From contig JBGANS010000019.1 in NCBI GenBank assembly GCA_044222195.1, positions 1 to 64,000 of the forward strand: a stretch of 64,000 bases of DNA, in the 5' to 3' direction. Each line of letters opens with the position of its first letter. The first letter of the stretch is position 1. This DNA is from JAHBXE01 sp044222195 (GTDB taxonomy: Bacteria > Planctomycetota > Phycisphaerae > Phycisphaerales > UBA1924). The position numbers and the translations under genes are program-made. Below are positions 49,556-58,580 of the stretch, one piece after another. The notes under the pieces were generated by a model. It was given only the letters and a program-made list of their open reading frames with translations, did not search any database and was not told where the DNA came from.

Positions 49556-52500
49556 ATGAAGCCGACGGATCGGACTCAGGAACGGACTCAGAAGACGGGC
49601 GCGTACGCGGCGCTGGGAGTTGCGGGCGTTTTCGTGCTGGTCGTGGCGTACTTCGTGATCTTCGGGGGTGGCGGGGGACAGGGAAACGGGAAGGGCCCGC
49701 ACGCGCCAAAGGCCGGCGACGTTCGGCCGCTCGGGCAGGGCGCGACCAACGCGCAGGGTGTGGGGCCGGTCACTGATTTTCGGTTTGACCTGACGGACAA
49801 GAAGGATCCGAACAAGCGGACGGGGTTGCTCGTGTTCGCGGCGATGGACCCATTGGAAGGGCATCGGTATTCCGTGGACAAGCCGCAGGCGTGGCGATTC
49901 CTGGATGATGGCCGGTGTGTGTACATCCGGGCGGATTCGGGGTTGATCTATCGGCCCGAGGGGCAGCAGCAGCCGGAATCGGGAACGATCCGCGGACGAG
50001 TTGAGATCAAGCTCTTTGCCAAGGGTGTGGATGTTCAGAAGTTTGATCCGGCGGCGCCGTCGCTCGCCGTGATCAGGACGGAGTCGCTGGCGTTCGAGGC
50101 GGCGGTCGGAGAGTTGTCGACGCCGGACTTTTTCGCGGCGGTGTGGGAGGGTGGGACATTTGAAGGGACCGGGCTTTCGCTCGTGTTCGATCAGCCGCGG
50201 GAGAAGCTCGTGAGGGGCGAGGTTCAGCGGAACGGGAAGCTGACGCTGAGCCAGACGCCGAAGAAGAACTCGCCGGCGAAGGCGGACGAGACGAAGTCGC
50301 CCGCCGAGCCCGGACCTGCGCGGGCATCGAACACGCCGGCCGGACCGGTCGAGGTACCGATTGAGTCGCTGTATCGATTGATCGGCAGCGGGAAAGTGGC
50401 CGCTTCGCAGGGGCCGCGTCGGTTGACGGCGGACAAGTTCCAGGTGCTCGCGCGGCTGCTGGACAACAGGTTGCCGGAGGGCGCGATCGGGCAGGTGAAG
50501 TTTGCCCAGAGCGCTGCAAAACCGGCACCGACGAGCCCGGCGCCCGCGAATCCGGCCCCCGGCGATGCGTCGGCACCGGGCGGACAAGGTCTTGCGGCCC
50601 CCGCGAAACCCGGTGAAGAGCCGCTGGTGCTCGCGTGGGAAGGGCCGTGCGTCATCTCTTCGATCACGGAAGCGCCCGTCGAGTTGAAGAACGACCATCT
50701 CGCCGCCAACTTCACGGCGGATTCCGGGTCGAAGATCACGCTCGCGGATGGGGAGCGGGGAATCACTGGATTTGCGGAAGCGATTGAATACGCCGCGACG
50801 AGCCGGGGACTCTCGCTGATCGGGAAGGACGCCGGAAGCGTTTCGCTGGCGGTGCCAGAATCCGGGCGGATCGTGACGCAGCGGATCGATGCGGACCTGG
50901 TGAACGGGATCATCCGGACGCCGAGGGCGGGGACGCTGGCTTCGGGAGACGCCGAGAAGCCCGACCAGCAACTCTCGTGGTCCGATCGAGGGGAGTTTGC
51001 GTTCCTGACGACTGAACAGGGACTGACGGGATCGTTGAAAGAGGCGATTGTCGTCGGGAATGTCCGCGGCGACGGGAAGGGTATGACGTTCACGAGCGGG
51101 ACGGCACGTGCGACCTTCGCCGAGGTGTCGCCGGAGCAGAAGAAGCCGGTGCTCGCGAGCGTGGACCTGTCAGGCGGCGCGGTGGCTCAGTCGGTCGACA
51201 CGGGCATGATGTCAGCCCAGAAGATTCATGTGGACTTTGAGCCTCCCACCGCGAAGTCCGGGGACGATCAGCCGATTCGCGCACGATTCGTCCGGGCGGA
51301 GGAGAACTTCATCGTCGAGCGCGAGGGCCAGCGCCTGAGCGGGCAGTACCTGGAGTCGGTGTTGTTCGACGCTGGTGATGGGAAAATGGATGTCGGATCG
51401 GTGCTCGCTCGCGGCGGGGTGACGTTCAAGAGCGAGAAGGACTTCATCACGGGGCAGACTGAGGAGCTGCGGGCGGACCTGGGGCTTGACGAGAACGGCC
51501 AGCGGAAGCAGCTTGTGAATCTTGTCGGAGAGGGCACGTTCGTGTCTCGCGATGAGCCCGGGCGCGAGCAGGGGAAGGTGACGGGGACGCAGCTGGCGAT
51601 CGACGGCATCCGTGGGCGGATGGAGAGCTTCGGCGTCGGAAACTTCGCCTACAAAGGCCTGACGGGAGCGGAACCTTCGGCCATTGACGCCACTTGGACG
51701 CGGCGGATGGTGTACGACGATTCGGCGGGCTTGATCGACTGCTGGGGAAACTCGAAGGCGAACTATTCTCCGGATGCGAACACGCGGAACAAGGTCGACG
51801 CGGAGCGGATCAAGCTCTTCATGACGCCGGGAACGCCGGGCCGGTCGATTCTCGGATCAACGCTTGGGGGCGGGGAGAAGGACTCGGGCGCCGCGGGCCA
51901 GGACCGGTCGGTCCTCGGCGCGGAGGCGCACGGCTCGATTCAGGATCGCGAAGGCGGGACGAACGCCCGGATCGAATCGAGGACGTACGCCGCGGGAGTG
52001 CTTCAGAAGCTCTCGTACATCGAGGGACCCTCCGTTCTGGCGAGCAACGACAAGGGAACGATCGACGTGCCGGGGGCCGGGAAGTTCCTATTGGTCGATC
52101 AGTCGGCAGCGACCGGCGTCGCCAACACGGCGCCCGGCGCGCGTGATCTGGGCGGAGACACCCGAGGCACATCTCTCTTTGAATGGGCGACTTCGCTGCA
52201 CGCCGAGAAGAACGGCGGAGCGGGCGGCGACACCGTGATGACGATGAAAGACCGCGTGAACGTTGTGCACCGGGCTCTCAGGGACGGCCAGGTCACGGAG
52301 ATTCGATGCGATGACATCGTGGCGAATCTCAAGGACAAGGCCGGTTCGCTTGGCGAAGCCGGGCGTGGCCTTGAGCTGCAATCGGTCGCGGCGACGGGGA
52401 GTGTGTACGCGGCGTCGGGCCCGCCCAAGACCGACACGCAGCCGCGGCCACCGCTGCGTGAGCTGATTTCGCACTCGCTGGAATACGACGCGATCAACCG

Positions 52501-52648
52501 TCGCATCGAGGCGAAGGCTCAGAAGGGCGGTGTGGTGACGATGTTCGATCCATCAGCCGCAAGCCCAACAACCGCATCGTGGCTGACATGGGATCTCGAG
52601 AAAAACTCGGTGCAGGTCAGGCAACCTGCGGGCGCAGCGCCAAGATAA
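49556..52648 (+). CDS. Giant LptC/LptA-like protein
   Basis: 1030 residues. An N-terminal membrane anchor (AYAALGVAGVFVLVVAYFVIF) leads into a long beta-rich periplasmic region. TESLAFEAAVGELSTPDFFA and GGTFEGTGLSLVFDQPREKL resemble the LptC/OstA jellyroll. Further down, several blocks of the type LKNDHLAANFTADSGSKITL, REGQRLSGQYLESVLFDAGD and VVHRALRDGQVTEIRCDDIV look like repeats of the OstA/LptA beta-jellyroll. A Pro/Ala linker sits near residue 330. Standard LptC is about 190 and LptA about 180 residues, so this single chain may replace both. It follows kdsC by 4 bp. Function is inferred from fold and context only. Confidence 0.75.
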   Translation: MKPTDRTQERTQKTGAYAALGVAGVFVLVVAYFVIFGGGGGQGNGKGPHAPKAGDVRPLGQGATNAQGVGPVTDFRFDLTDKKDPNKRTGLLVFAAMDPLEGHRYSVDKPQAWRFLDDGRCVYIRADSGLIYRPEGQQQPESGTIRGRVEIKLFAKGVDVQKFDPAAPSLAVIRTESLAFEAAVGELSTPDFFAAVWEGGTFEGTGLSLVFDQPREKLVRGEVQRNGKLTLSQTPKKNSPAKADETKSPAEPGPARASNTPAGPVEVPIESLYRLIGSGKVAASQGPRRLTADKFQVLARLLDNRLPEGAIGQVKFAQSAAKPAPTSPAPANPAPGDASAPGGQGLAAPAKPGEEPLVLAWEGPCVISSITEAPVELKNDHLAANFTADSGSKITLADGERGITGFAEAIEYAATSRGLSLIGKDAGSVSLAVPESGRIVTQRIDADLVNGIIRTPRAGTLASGDAEKPDQQLSWSDRGEFAFLTTEQGLTGSLKEAIVVGNVRGDGKGMTFTSGTARATFAEVSPEQKKPVLASVDLSGGAVAQSVDTGMMSAQKIHVDFEPPTAKSGDDQPIRARFVRAEENFIVEREGQRLSGQYLESVLFDAGDGKMDVGSVLARGGVTFKSEKDFITGQTEELRADLGLDENGQRKQLVNLVGEGTFVSRDEPGREQGKVTGTQLAIDGIRGRMESFGVGNFAYKGLTGAEPSAIDATWTRRMVYDDSAGLIDCWGNSKANYSPDANTRNKVDAERIKLFMTPGTPGRSILGSTLGGGEKDSGAAGQDRSVLGAEAHGSIQDREGGTNARIESRTYAAGVLQKLSYIEGPSVLASNDKGTIDVPGAGKFLLVDQSAATGVANTAPGARDLGGDTRGTSLFEWATSLHAEKNGGAGGDTVMTMKDRVNVVHRALRDGQVTEIRCDDIVANLKDKAGSLGEAGRGLELQSVAATGSVYAASGPPKTDTQPRPPLRELISHSLEYDAINRRIEAKAQKGGVVTMFDPSAASPTTASWLTWDLEKNSVQVRQPAGAAPR

Positions 52649-52730
52649 AACCTCGTTCGCACGACACTCCCGTCGGCCCGCAGGGAAATGCCGGCTGTTG
52701 ATGCTTGACGGGTCAAACCCCCACCCGGGT

Positions 52731-53288
52731 TCAGGCGTCGGTGCGATCGACAACCTTGTAGTCTTCGCGTTCGCCCCGGCCGCGCAGGGGGTAATCCTTG
52801 CGGAGAGGGTGGGCGGGGAAGTCTTCCCAGGTAAGGATGCGGCGAAGGTCGGGATGGTTGCGAAAGCGTATTCCGAACATGTCGAAAACTTCGCGTTCGG
52901 TCCATTCAGCCCCGGGCCACAGGTCGGTCACGCTGTCGAGATGGAGGGCGGGGTCGTCGGCGATGCCGTCGGTCGGGAGCGAAGGGTCGAGGAAGACCTT
53001 GACGAAGAATCGGTCGTCGCGGCCAAAGGCAATCAAGTTGTAATACACGGCGAAGCGGCCGATGGTCTTGGCGGGGTAGTTCAAGTAGTCGATGCCGCCG
53101 ACATCCGAAAGGAAGTTGTACCCGGCGGATGTCTTCAGGAAGGCCATGACTTCGTGGAGATCGGCAGGCTCGACAATCAGCGTCGATTGGCCGCGGAACT
53201 CGGTGGCGCGAAAGCGCCTGCCCGGAAAGGCGTCCTTGACGAGCTTGAAGGTCGGGTGGTCGGGCGTGGTCTTGACAGGATCAGACAT
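52731..53288 (-). CDS. nuoC: NADH-quinone oxidoreductase subunit C
   Basis: 185 residues. Hydrophilic arm subunit of complex I. FLSDVGGIDYLNYPAK, DLWPGAEWTEREVFDMFGIR, and the family signature RNHPDLRRILTWEDFPAHPL then RKDYPLRGRGERED. No other nuo gene is beside it: the neighbours are the Lpt-like gene and a hypothetical protein, so complex I genes must lie elsewhere. Confidence 0.94.
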   Translation of the reverse strand: MSDPVKTTPDHPTFKLVKDAFPGRRFRATEFRGQSTLIVEPADLHEVMAFLKTSAGYNFLSDVGGIDYLNYPAKTIGRFAVYYNLIAFGRDDRFFVKVFLDPSLPTDGIADDPALHLDSVTDLWPGAEWTEREVFDMFGIRFRNHPDLRRILTWEDFPAHPLRKDYPLRGRGEREDYKVVDRTDA

Positions 53289-53348
53289 GGATTGCTCTCA
53301 GGGGCGTTGGCGTGAGTTTAGCGGTTTGCACGCGCGGTGGCATAAACC

Positions 53349-53966
53349 TCAACCCGGGGGCACGGGGGGAAAGTACACCGCCACCTTGTCCGCGGGGACT
53401 CTCGAACGAATCAACTCGACAAGGGCGGCGGCAAGCAACCCCTGGTCTGCGCGGCAGGGCTCGAAGAGTTCGTCACCCGCAGGGCGGACGTTGGCGACGA
53501 CTATGGCGGGGACTGAGGGGTGCTCCGCCAGCGCATCAAGCGCGCGCAGGATGTGATCCTCGGCGCGCGAGATCATGGATGGGGTGAGGAGCCCCGCGGG
53601 ATCGAGGAGGACTTCAAATGGCTGGCCGGCGCGGCGTTTCAAGAATGTCGCGCACGACTGCACATCCGAGAGAACGTGACGGGGGTGCGGCCTGAAGCAC
53701 GCCGTCGCGCCCGCGTGAGCGAGCGTCGGCGCGACACGATCGCACCAGGCATCGAGGCGCTGCCACGCTTCCTTGCTCCAGGTGTGATGGTCAAGTGAAG
53801 AGATGGTCTCGCCCATCCAGCCTGACCAGAACACCCGACGGCCGCGCCACGATTGCGGCCCTGAGAAAGCGAGTACGTTGGCGTGATCGACCGCCGCGAA
53901 GTCGTCTTCGCCGGTCCCCCTGCGTGTCGCGGCAATTCGATTTTCTTCAAAGATGCACACATCCAT
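53349..53966 (-). CDS. Hypothetical protein, possibly TIM-barrel-like
   Basis: 205 residues. Not recognised. The second half reads like part of an alpha/beta barrel (FRPHPRHVLSDVQSCATFLK, LDPAGLLTPSMISRAEDHIL, PAIVVANVRPAGDELFEP, AALVELIRSRVPADKVAVYF), reminiscent of sugar-phosphate isomerase/epimerase folds with His and Asp in metal-binding-like positions. No leader. The start could be any of several; ATG 53966 was chosen because it gives the full alternating pattern. Alone on its strand next to nuoC, 60 bp beyond its start. Confidence 0.62.
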   Translation of the reverse strand: MDVCIFEENRIAATRRGTGEDDFAAVDHANVLAFSGPQSWRGRRVFWSGWMGETISSLDHHTWSKEAWQRLDAWCDRVAPTLAHAGATACFRPHPRHVLSDVQSCATFLKRRAGQPFEVLLDPAGLLTPSMISRAEDHILRALDALAEHPSVPAIVVANVRPAGDELFEPCRADQGLLAAALVELIRSRVPADKVAVYFPPVPPG

Positions 53967-54176
53967 CGCTCCAGCGTAGGGCGGCGAACGTCACATTCGT
54001 GCGCGGCCCCGCGAGGATGGGCGATTGGTTCGATCCTTGCGCGATCCGGGGCGCAGGATTGGATGGATCGGAACGGAGTCCGGGCCCCCGCGATCGGGTC
54101 GGTTGAAGAATCCGAACGGGCGTGCCCGATAGTGCTCACTCGCCGCCCGACTCAGGGTGGTCGAATCGGAGGACTC

Positions 54177-54443
54177 ATGCAGTCAGCGGGCGCCCCAGGG
54201 CGCACCTCCGAGCCGCTGGAGAGCAGCTCGTCGTCGTCGCGGTTGACCCGGGAGCAGGTCGTCGATCGCATCATCACCATCAACCCTTCAGCCACGACGT
54301 CGTTCCTGGCGGGCTTCAGCGAGGCGTCTCTTGGAAGGTACTTGGATCATCTGGTAGCGACCTCCTGCCCTCGCGGCCGGCACGCACGTTGGCTGCGGCA
54401 GGGCGATTCGCCGGCGATCGTGGCCCGTGAACGACGGGATTGA
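54177..54443 (+). CDS. Small conserved-looking protein
   Basis: 88 residues: LTREQVVDRIITINPSATTS and FLAGFSEASLGRYLDHLVAT form two likely helices after a Ser-rich start. GGAGG stands 7 bp before the ATG at 54177, an unusually good Shine-Dalgarno for this region, and a strong terminator follows. An upstream extension of the frame overlaps the gene on the other strand and is rejected. Function unknown. Confidence 0.72.
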   Translation: MQSAGAPGRTSEPLESSSSSSRLTREQVVDRIITINPSATTSFLAGFSEASLGRYLDHLVATSCPRGRHARWLRQGDSPAIVARERRD

Positions 54444-54833
54444 ATCAGAATGGGGCGCGGGCCTTCGGGCCGAGCGAGAACCAAGGTAATCAGATTCCAA
54501 CGCTCCGAGGGGGGCTCCATGGTGGGGCCCCCCTTGGTTTTTTTGAAAGTGGACCGTCGGAGCCACCGCCGCGGGAATGGGGGGCGTTCGGGCAGGAAGT
54601 GCGGGTCTCAGAGGCGCCAAGGTATTCGGACTCATGCGGGCTATCGGAACGTCCGATGGTGAAACTCGTCGGGCGGCGGCACGTTCACCCCAACCTCAAG
54701 GGGGGCGCAAAGCCGGTCCGATAAAAGCCTTGACGGAGTCTCGGCTTGGTGGCCGCGCCGGGGTCGGGCAGGAGCCCGAGTGACCCAGGCACGAACCCAA
54801 CGCGGGCAAGGCAGATCCTCGGAGACTTCGCTC
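54444..54833. other. 390-bp gap with terminator, otherwise no gene seen
   Basis: Holds the terminator at 54505-54547; the remaining 280 bp upstream of the TolB-like gene show no convincing frame or repeat and presumably contain its promoter. Confidence 0.6.
54505..54547 (+). terminator. Strong rho-independent terminator
   Basis: GAGGGGGGCTCC and GTGGGGCCCCCC form a long GC stem around ATG, followed by TTGG and seven T. Confidence 0.9.
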
Positions 54834-56249
54834 ATGAACACACGAATCCTGGCACTGGCACTTCTGATCGCTGCGGGCACGACCGGATGCGAAATGGCAC
54901 CGGGAACGTACTCGACCATGGGCACGGGGAGCGATCCCGCGGCCAATCCGAACTCTGGACCGGCGCAGGGTCCCGGCCCGAACATGCGGGCCGTTCCGGC
55001 GCCACACGCCCAGGCGGCGGTCCAACCCCGCGGCTCGAACATCAGCATCGACCCGGTGACGACATCGCTGGTCGGCGCGCCGGGTTCGGACGAGGTGATG
55101 ACACTTCACACCCAGCCGTTGCAGCCCGGTCAGCCGTCCAACGCGGCGATGAACCTCTACGGCGAGGTGCTGGCCAAGTCGATGACGCCCCAGGGCGCGG
55201 ACGCGGGCAAGGCCGGAGGGGCGAATCTGAAGCAGGTGAGCTTCGCGGTCGAAGGGGCGGACTTTGACCCGGATGTCTCGCCGGACGGCAAGCGCCTTGT
55301 CTACTCCAGCACGCAGCACCGGATGACGGCGGACATTTACGTCAAGAACATCGACAGCCGCGTGGTGAGCCAGCTCACCAACGACCCGGCGAACGATGTG
55401 ATGCCGAAGGTGAGCCCGGATGGGACCCGCGTGGCGTTTGCCTCCAACCGCGCCGGGAATTGGGACATTTTCGTGATGCCCATCAACGGCGGTCGGGCGA
55501 TCCAGCTCACGAACAACTCGGCGGATGACCTTCACCCGACCTGGTCGCCCGATGGAACGCACCTCGCGTTCTGCCGACTCGGCGAGGTCAGCGGGCAGTG
55601 GGAAATCTGGACCACGGATGTCGGAAACTCGGGCGTGGCCAGCTTTGTCTGCTACGGCCTCTTCCCGGCCTGGTGCCCCGTGCCGGGCACGGGCGCCAAC
55701 GGAACCGACAAGATCGCGTTCCAGAAGAGCCGGGAACGCGGCGACCGGGCGTTCAGCATCTGGACGATCGACTTCCGCGATGCACAGGCGGACAACCTGA
55801 CCGAGGTGGCGTCAACGCCGCTCGCCGCCTGCATCAACCCGGCGTGGAGCCTTGACGGCCAGTGGCTGGCCTTTGCCACGGTTCCGAATCCGCAGCAGTG
55901 GGCCCAGAGCACGGACACCCGGCCCTCGACCGCTGACCTGTGGCTCATCGACGTGAACGGGAACAGTCGAATCAGCCTCTCGGCGGGCACGGCCGTGAAT
56001 CTGATGCCCTCGTGGGGACCGAGCAACAGGCTCTTCTTCGTCTCTGACCGCGGCGGGATCGACAATATCTGGTCGATGGACACCAGCCAGATTGTTCAAC
56101 TCGCCTCGCTGAACATGAAGAGCAACCCGGCGCCGTACGTGGCACAACCGGTGGCCAACCCCGCCGCTCATCCGACTGTGGCGCCCAAAACACCCAGCGG
56201 CTCCAAGATTACGACCGGCCAGGATCATCCTGGCGAGAGCAATCACTAG
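54834..56249 (+). CDS. TolB-like beta-propeller lipoprotein
   Basis: 471 residues. Lipoprotein signal MNTRILALALLIAAGTTGCE (Cys19), then a disordered Pro/Ala/Gln-rich stretch to about residue 135. Six or so propeller blades follow with the PD40 motif: FDPDVSPDGKRLVYSS, VMPKVSPDGTRVAFASNR, LHPTWSPDGTHLAFCR, CINPAWSLDGQWLAFA, NLMPSWGPSNRLFFVSDR. This is the C-terminal domain of TolB without its N-terminal domain; a periplasmic, outer-membrane-tethered role near Tol-Pal is plausible but unproved. Terminator follows. Confidence 0.86.
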   Translation: MNTRILALALLIAAGTTGCEMAPGTYSTMGTGSDPAANPNSGPAQGPGPNMRAVPAPHAQAAVQPRGSNISIDPVTTSLVGAPGSDEVMTLHTQPLQPGQPSNAAMNLYGEVLAKSMTPQGADAGKAGGANLKQVSFAVEGADFDPDVSPDGKRLVYSSTQHRMTADIYVKNIDSRVVSQLTNDPANDVMPKVSPDGTRVAFASNRAGNWDIFVMPINGGRAIQLTNNSADDLHPTWSPDGTHLAFCRLGEVSGQWEIWTTDVGNSGVASFVCYGLFPAWCPVPGTGANGTDKIAFQKSRERGDRAFSIWTIDFRDAQADNLTEVASTPLAACINPAWSLDGQWLAFATVPNPQQWAQSTDTRPSTADLWLIDVNGNSRISLSAGTAVNLMPSWGPSNRLFFVSDRGGIDNIWSMDTSQIVQLASLNMKSNPAPYVAQPVANPAAHPTVAPKTPSGSKITTGQDHPGESNH

Positions 56250-56254
56250 TCCCC

Positions 56255-56292
56255 TCGCCGCGGCGGGACCGAAAGGTCGCGGCGCGGTTTTA
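56255..56292 (+). terminator. Terminator after the TolB-like gene
   Basis: CGCCGC/GCGGCG and GACC/GGTC form a stem around GAAA, followed by CGGTTTTAG. Confidence 0.75.
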
Positions 56293-56336
56293 GAACCGGT
56301 CTGGTTGGAATACCGGGCCCGAACAGGCAGGACGCC

Positions 56337-57182
56337 ATGACAACAGAACAGACCATGCTCAATGCACGATGCGCGCCCGGACTCTGGAACGGCTACGTGC
56401 GGTCCAGGCTGATGACAGGCGCCATGGTGCTTTCGATGCTGGCCCTGAGCCAGCTGATCTTCGGGTGCGCGGGTACCGAACCGAAACTCAAGCCACCCCA
56501 GACCCTGGTGGCGCCGTACGACGTATCTCGCGGCGAACCTCTGTGGGCGGTGGTGCCCCTGAGAAATGAATCGGGAACCACGATCGCCGACCCCTACCTG
56601 GTAAGCGACAAGGTTGTCGCCGCGGCTTCGCAGGTGCGGGGCGTGCGGTGTCTCCCGCTGAACCGGACGATTGCGGCGATGCGGGCGCTGGACCTGACGG
56701 ACCTGTCGAGGCCGGAAGAAGCTGAGGCCTTGGCGAAGGCTCTGGGTGCCGACGGCCTGATCGTCGGATCGATCACGGCGTACGACCCATACAACCCGCC
56801 GCGCCTCGGGCTGGCCTTGGCCCTGTACACGCGTCCGGGATTCAGCGGTCGACCGCTGGCCAACACCGGCGGAGTCGATCCGCGGAGACTGACGTACCAA
56901 CCGACCGATTACAAGTACTTTCCGCGGAGCGTCCACGGCGAGGCACCGGCTTCCGTCATCTCGGAATACCTGGACGGAAAGAACCACCAGGTGCTGATGG
57001 ACATGCAGTCGTACGCCGAGGGGCGGCACGCGGAGGGGACGGCGCTGGGGTGGCGGCGATATCTGGTGAGCATGGACCTGTTCTGCGAGTTCGGCGCCTG
57101 GCACGGCGTCAACCGGCTGCTCGAGCACGAGTGGATTCGGATGGCGCGTGTGCCGGTGACGGAAACGAATCAACAGCCCTGA
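56337..57182 (+). CDS. Lipoprotein with CsgG/FlgO-like core
   Basis: 281 residues. Lipobox in LALSQLIFGCAGTEP (Cys44 from ATG 56337); a start 25 codons later would give a shorter signal. The core, WAVVPLRNESGTTIADPYLV then VRCLPLNRTIAAMRALDLTD and LGADGLIVGSITAYDPYNPP, resembles the CsgG/TolB-N/FlgO fold found in envelope assembly factors. The C-terminus is helical with FCEFGAWHGVNRLLEHEWIR. Follows the TolB-like gene by 87 bp, after a terminator. Function unknown. Confidence 0.72.
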   Translation: MTTEQTMLNARCAPGLWNGYVRSRLMTGAMVLSMLALSQLIFGCAGTEPKLKPPQTLVAPYDVSRGEPLWAVVPLRNESGTTIADPYLVSDKVVAAASQVRGVRCLPLNRTIAAMRALDLTDLSRPEEAEALAKALGADGLIVGSITAYDPYNPPRLGLALALYTRPGFSGRPLANTGGVDPRRLTYQPTDYKYFPRSVHGEAPASVISEYLDGKNHQVLMDMQSYAEGRHAEGTALGWRRYLVSMDLFCEFGAWHGVNRLLEHEWIRMARVPVTETNQQP

Positions 57183-57486
57183 CGTCTCGGCTCCGGCCGG
57201 ACAGGGGCCGGAGCGATGATGTTCAGCGACGCCAAACCACACACCGACAGGATTGAACGGCTGCCGGCGGGCGGGCGTGATGTGTGCGCGGCGGTTGAAG
57301 GAATCATCGCGCCCGCCACGACGCGCAAGGAATGCCCGTCCGAGAGGATCGCTGCCGGCTGTGATTCACACGAGATGATCGGGGGAGTTCACTCGGACTC
57401 AACACGAGGGCCGAGGCGACCGATCAGCACTGATAACGCAGATATTTGCGGGCCTGAGATGCGGTGATCGCCAGGAGTTAGGAACC
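57183..57486. other. 304-bp gap with a hairpin
   Basis: GCTCCGGCC/GGCCGGAGC (57190-57214) pairs around a 7-base loop just after the preceding stop codon, without T-tract. No gene, promoter or repeat otherwise seen in the remainder before the xer gene. Confidence 0.55.
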
Positions 57487-58530
57487 ATGTCCACACTTCC
57501 ACTGACCGACGCCTTCGCCAGCTACCTGATGGATGAGCGTCACTTCAGCCCGTACACGGCCCGCTGCTACGGCGCGGACCTGCGCCAGTTCGTTGAATAC
57601 CTGGCGCGCGAGCAGAGCATCACGGTCGACGCTGGCAAGGAGGGCGAGGCCCTCAAGCAGCGGGAAGAGTCCATCAAGGCCGCGGGCGGCAAGAAGCCGG
57701 GCCCGAGCGCCGTTGTCGGGAGCATCCCGTCCACCGTGACGAAGATGATCTGCGCGGCGACGGCGGACACGATTCGGGGGTTCCTGAACCACCTCGGGGA
57801 ACAGCACTATTCGGCCGCGACCATGGCGAGGAAGATCGCCACGCTGCGGTCGTTCTTCAAGTGGGCGGACCGCCGGAACCTGGCGGACAGCAACCCGATG
57901 ACATTGATCCGCACGCCGCGCCAGAGCAAGCGGCTCCCGAAGGCGATCACGATCGAGCAGATTGAGAAGCTCCTGTCGGCGCCGGACGAGCGTGACGTGC
58001 TGGGTCTGCGCGACCGGGCGATGCTTGAAACGCTGTATTCGACCGGCATCCGCGTGAGCGAACTGGTCGGGCTTGAGCTGGAAGACATTGACGTCGCCGG
58101 CGAGGCGCTGAAGGTCAAGGGCAAGGGGAAGAAAGAGCGAGTGGTGCCCCTGGGGTCTCACGCGCTGGCGGCGATCAAGCGGTACATGGACCAGTTGAGG
58201 ACGGACACCCGCTTCAACGGCGCGTGGGCCGAGGGACGGACCCGCCGTCCGCTGTTCGTCAACAAGCACGGCGGCAGGCTCTCGTCGCGTTCGGTCCGCC
58301 GCAAGCTGGACAAGTATCTCAAGCAGGTCGGCCTGGACCCGACCATCAGCCCGCACACGCTGCGGCACAGTTTCGCGACGCACCTGCTCGACAACGGTGC
58401 GGACCTGCGGAGCGTGCAGGAGCTGCTCGGGCATCAGTCACTCTCGACCACCCAGGTGTACACGCACCTGACGACCCAGCGGATGACCAACGCCTACAAC
58501 CAGGCCCACCCGCGAGCCGAGGCGGGTTGA
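57487..58530 (+). CDS. Tyrosine recombinase, XerC/XerD-like
   Basis: 347 residues. Site-specific recombinase that should resolve chromosome dimers at dif. The SAM-like core-binding domain includes FASYLMDERHFSPYTARCYG and carries an extra charged insert (GEALKQREESIKAAGGKKPG) before MARKIATLRSFFKWADR. The catalytic domain has the full R-K-H-R-H-Y set: TGIRVSELVGLELEDI, KGKGKKERVVPLG, ISPHTLRHSFATHLLDNGA, LLGHQSLSTTQVYTHL. No mobile-element genes surround it, so chromosomal Xer is the better call than integrase. It cannot be told whether C or D. Confidence 0.92.
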   Translation: MSTLPLTDAFASYLMDERHFSPYTARCYGADLRQFVEYLAREQSITVDAGKEGEALKQREESIKAAGGKKPGPSAVVGSIPSTVTKMICAATADTIRGFLNHLGEQHYSAATMARKIATLRSFFKWADRRNLADSNPMTLIRTPRQSKRLPKAITIEQIEKLLSAPDERDVLGLRDRAMLETLYSTGIRVSELVGLELEDIDVAGEALKVKGKGKKERVVPLGSHALAAIKRYMDQLRTDTRFNGAWAEGRTRRPLFVNKHGGRLSSRSVRRKLDKYLKQVGLDPTISPHTLRHSFATHLLDNGADLRSVQELLGHQSLSTTQVYTHLTTQRMTNAYNQAHPRAEAG

Positions 58531-58554
58531 TCGATCGAAACTCACCGATGAACG

Positions 58555-58580
58555 GGCCGCGCACAACGCGGCCTTTTTTC
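58555..58580 (+). terminator. Terminator after the xer gene
   Basis: GGCCGCG and CGCGGCC form a perfect 7-bp stem around 5 bases, followed by six T. Confidence 0.9.

Noticed and set aside
57487..58530. Phage or island integrase with attachment site
   Set aside because: No tRNA or duplicated att sequence beside it and neighbours are housekeeping or envelope genes; chromosomal Xer fits better.
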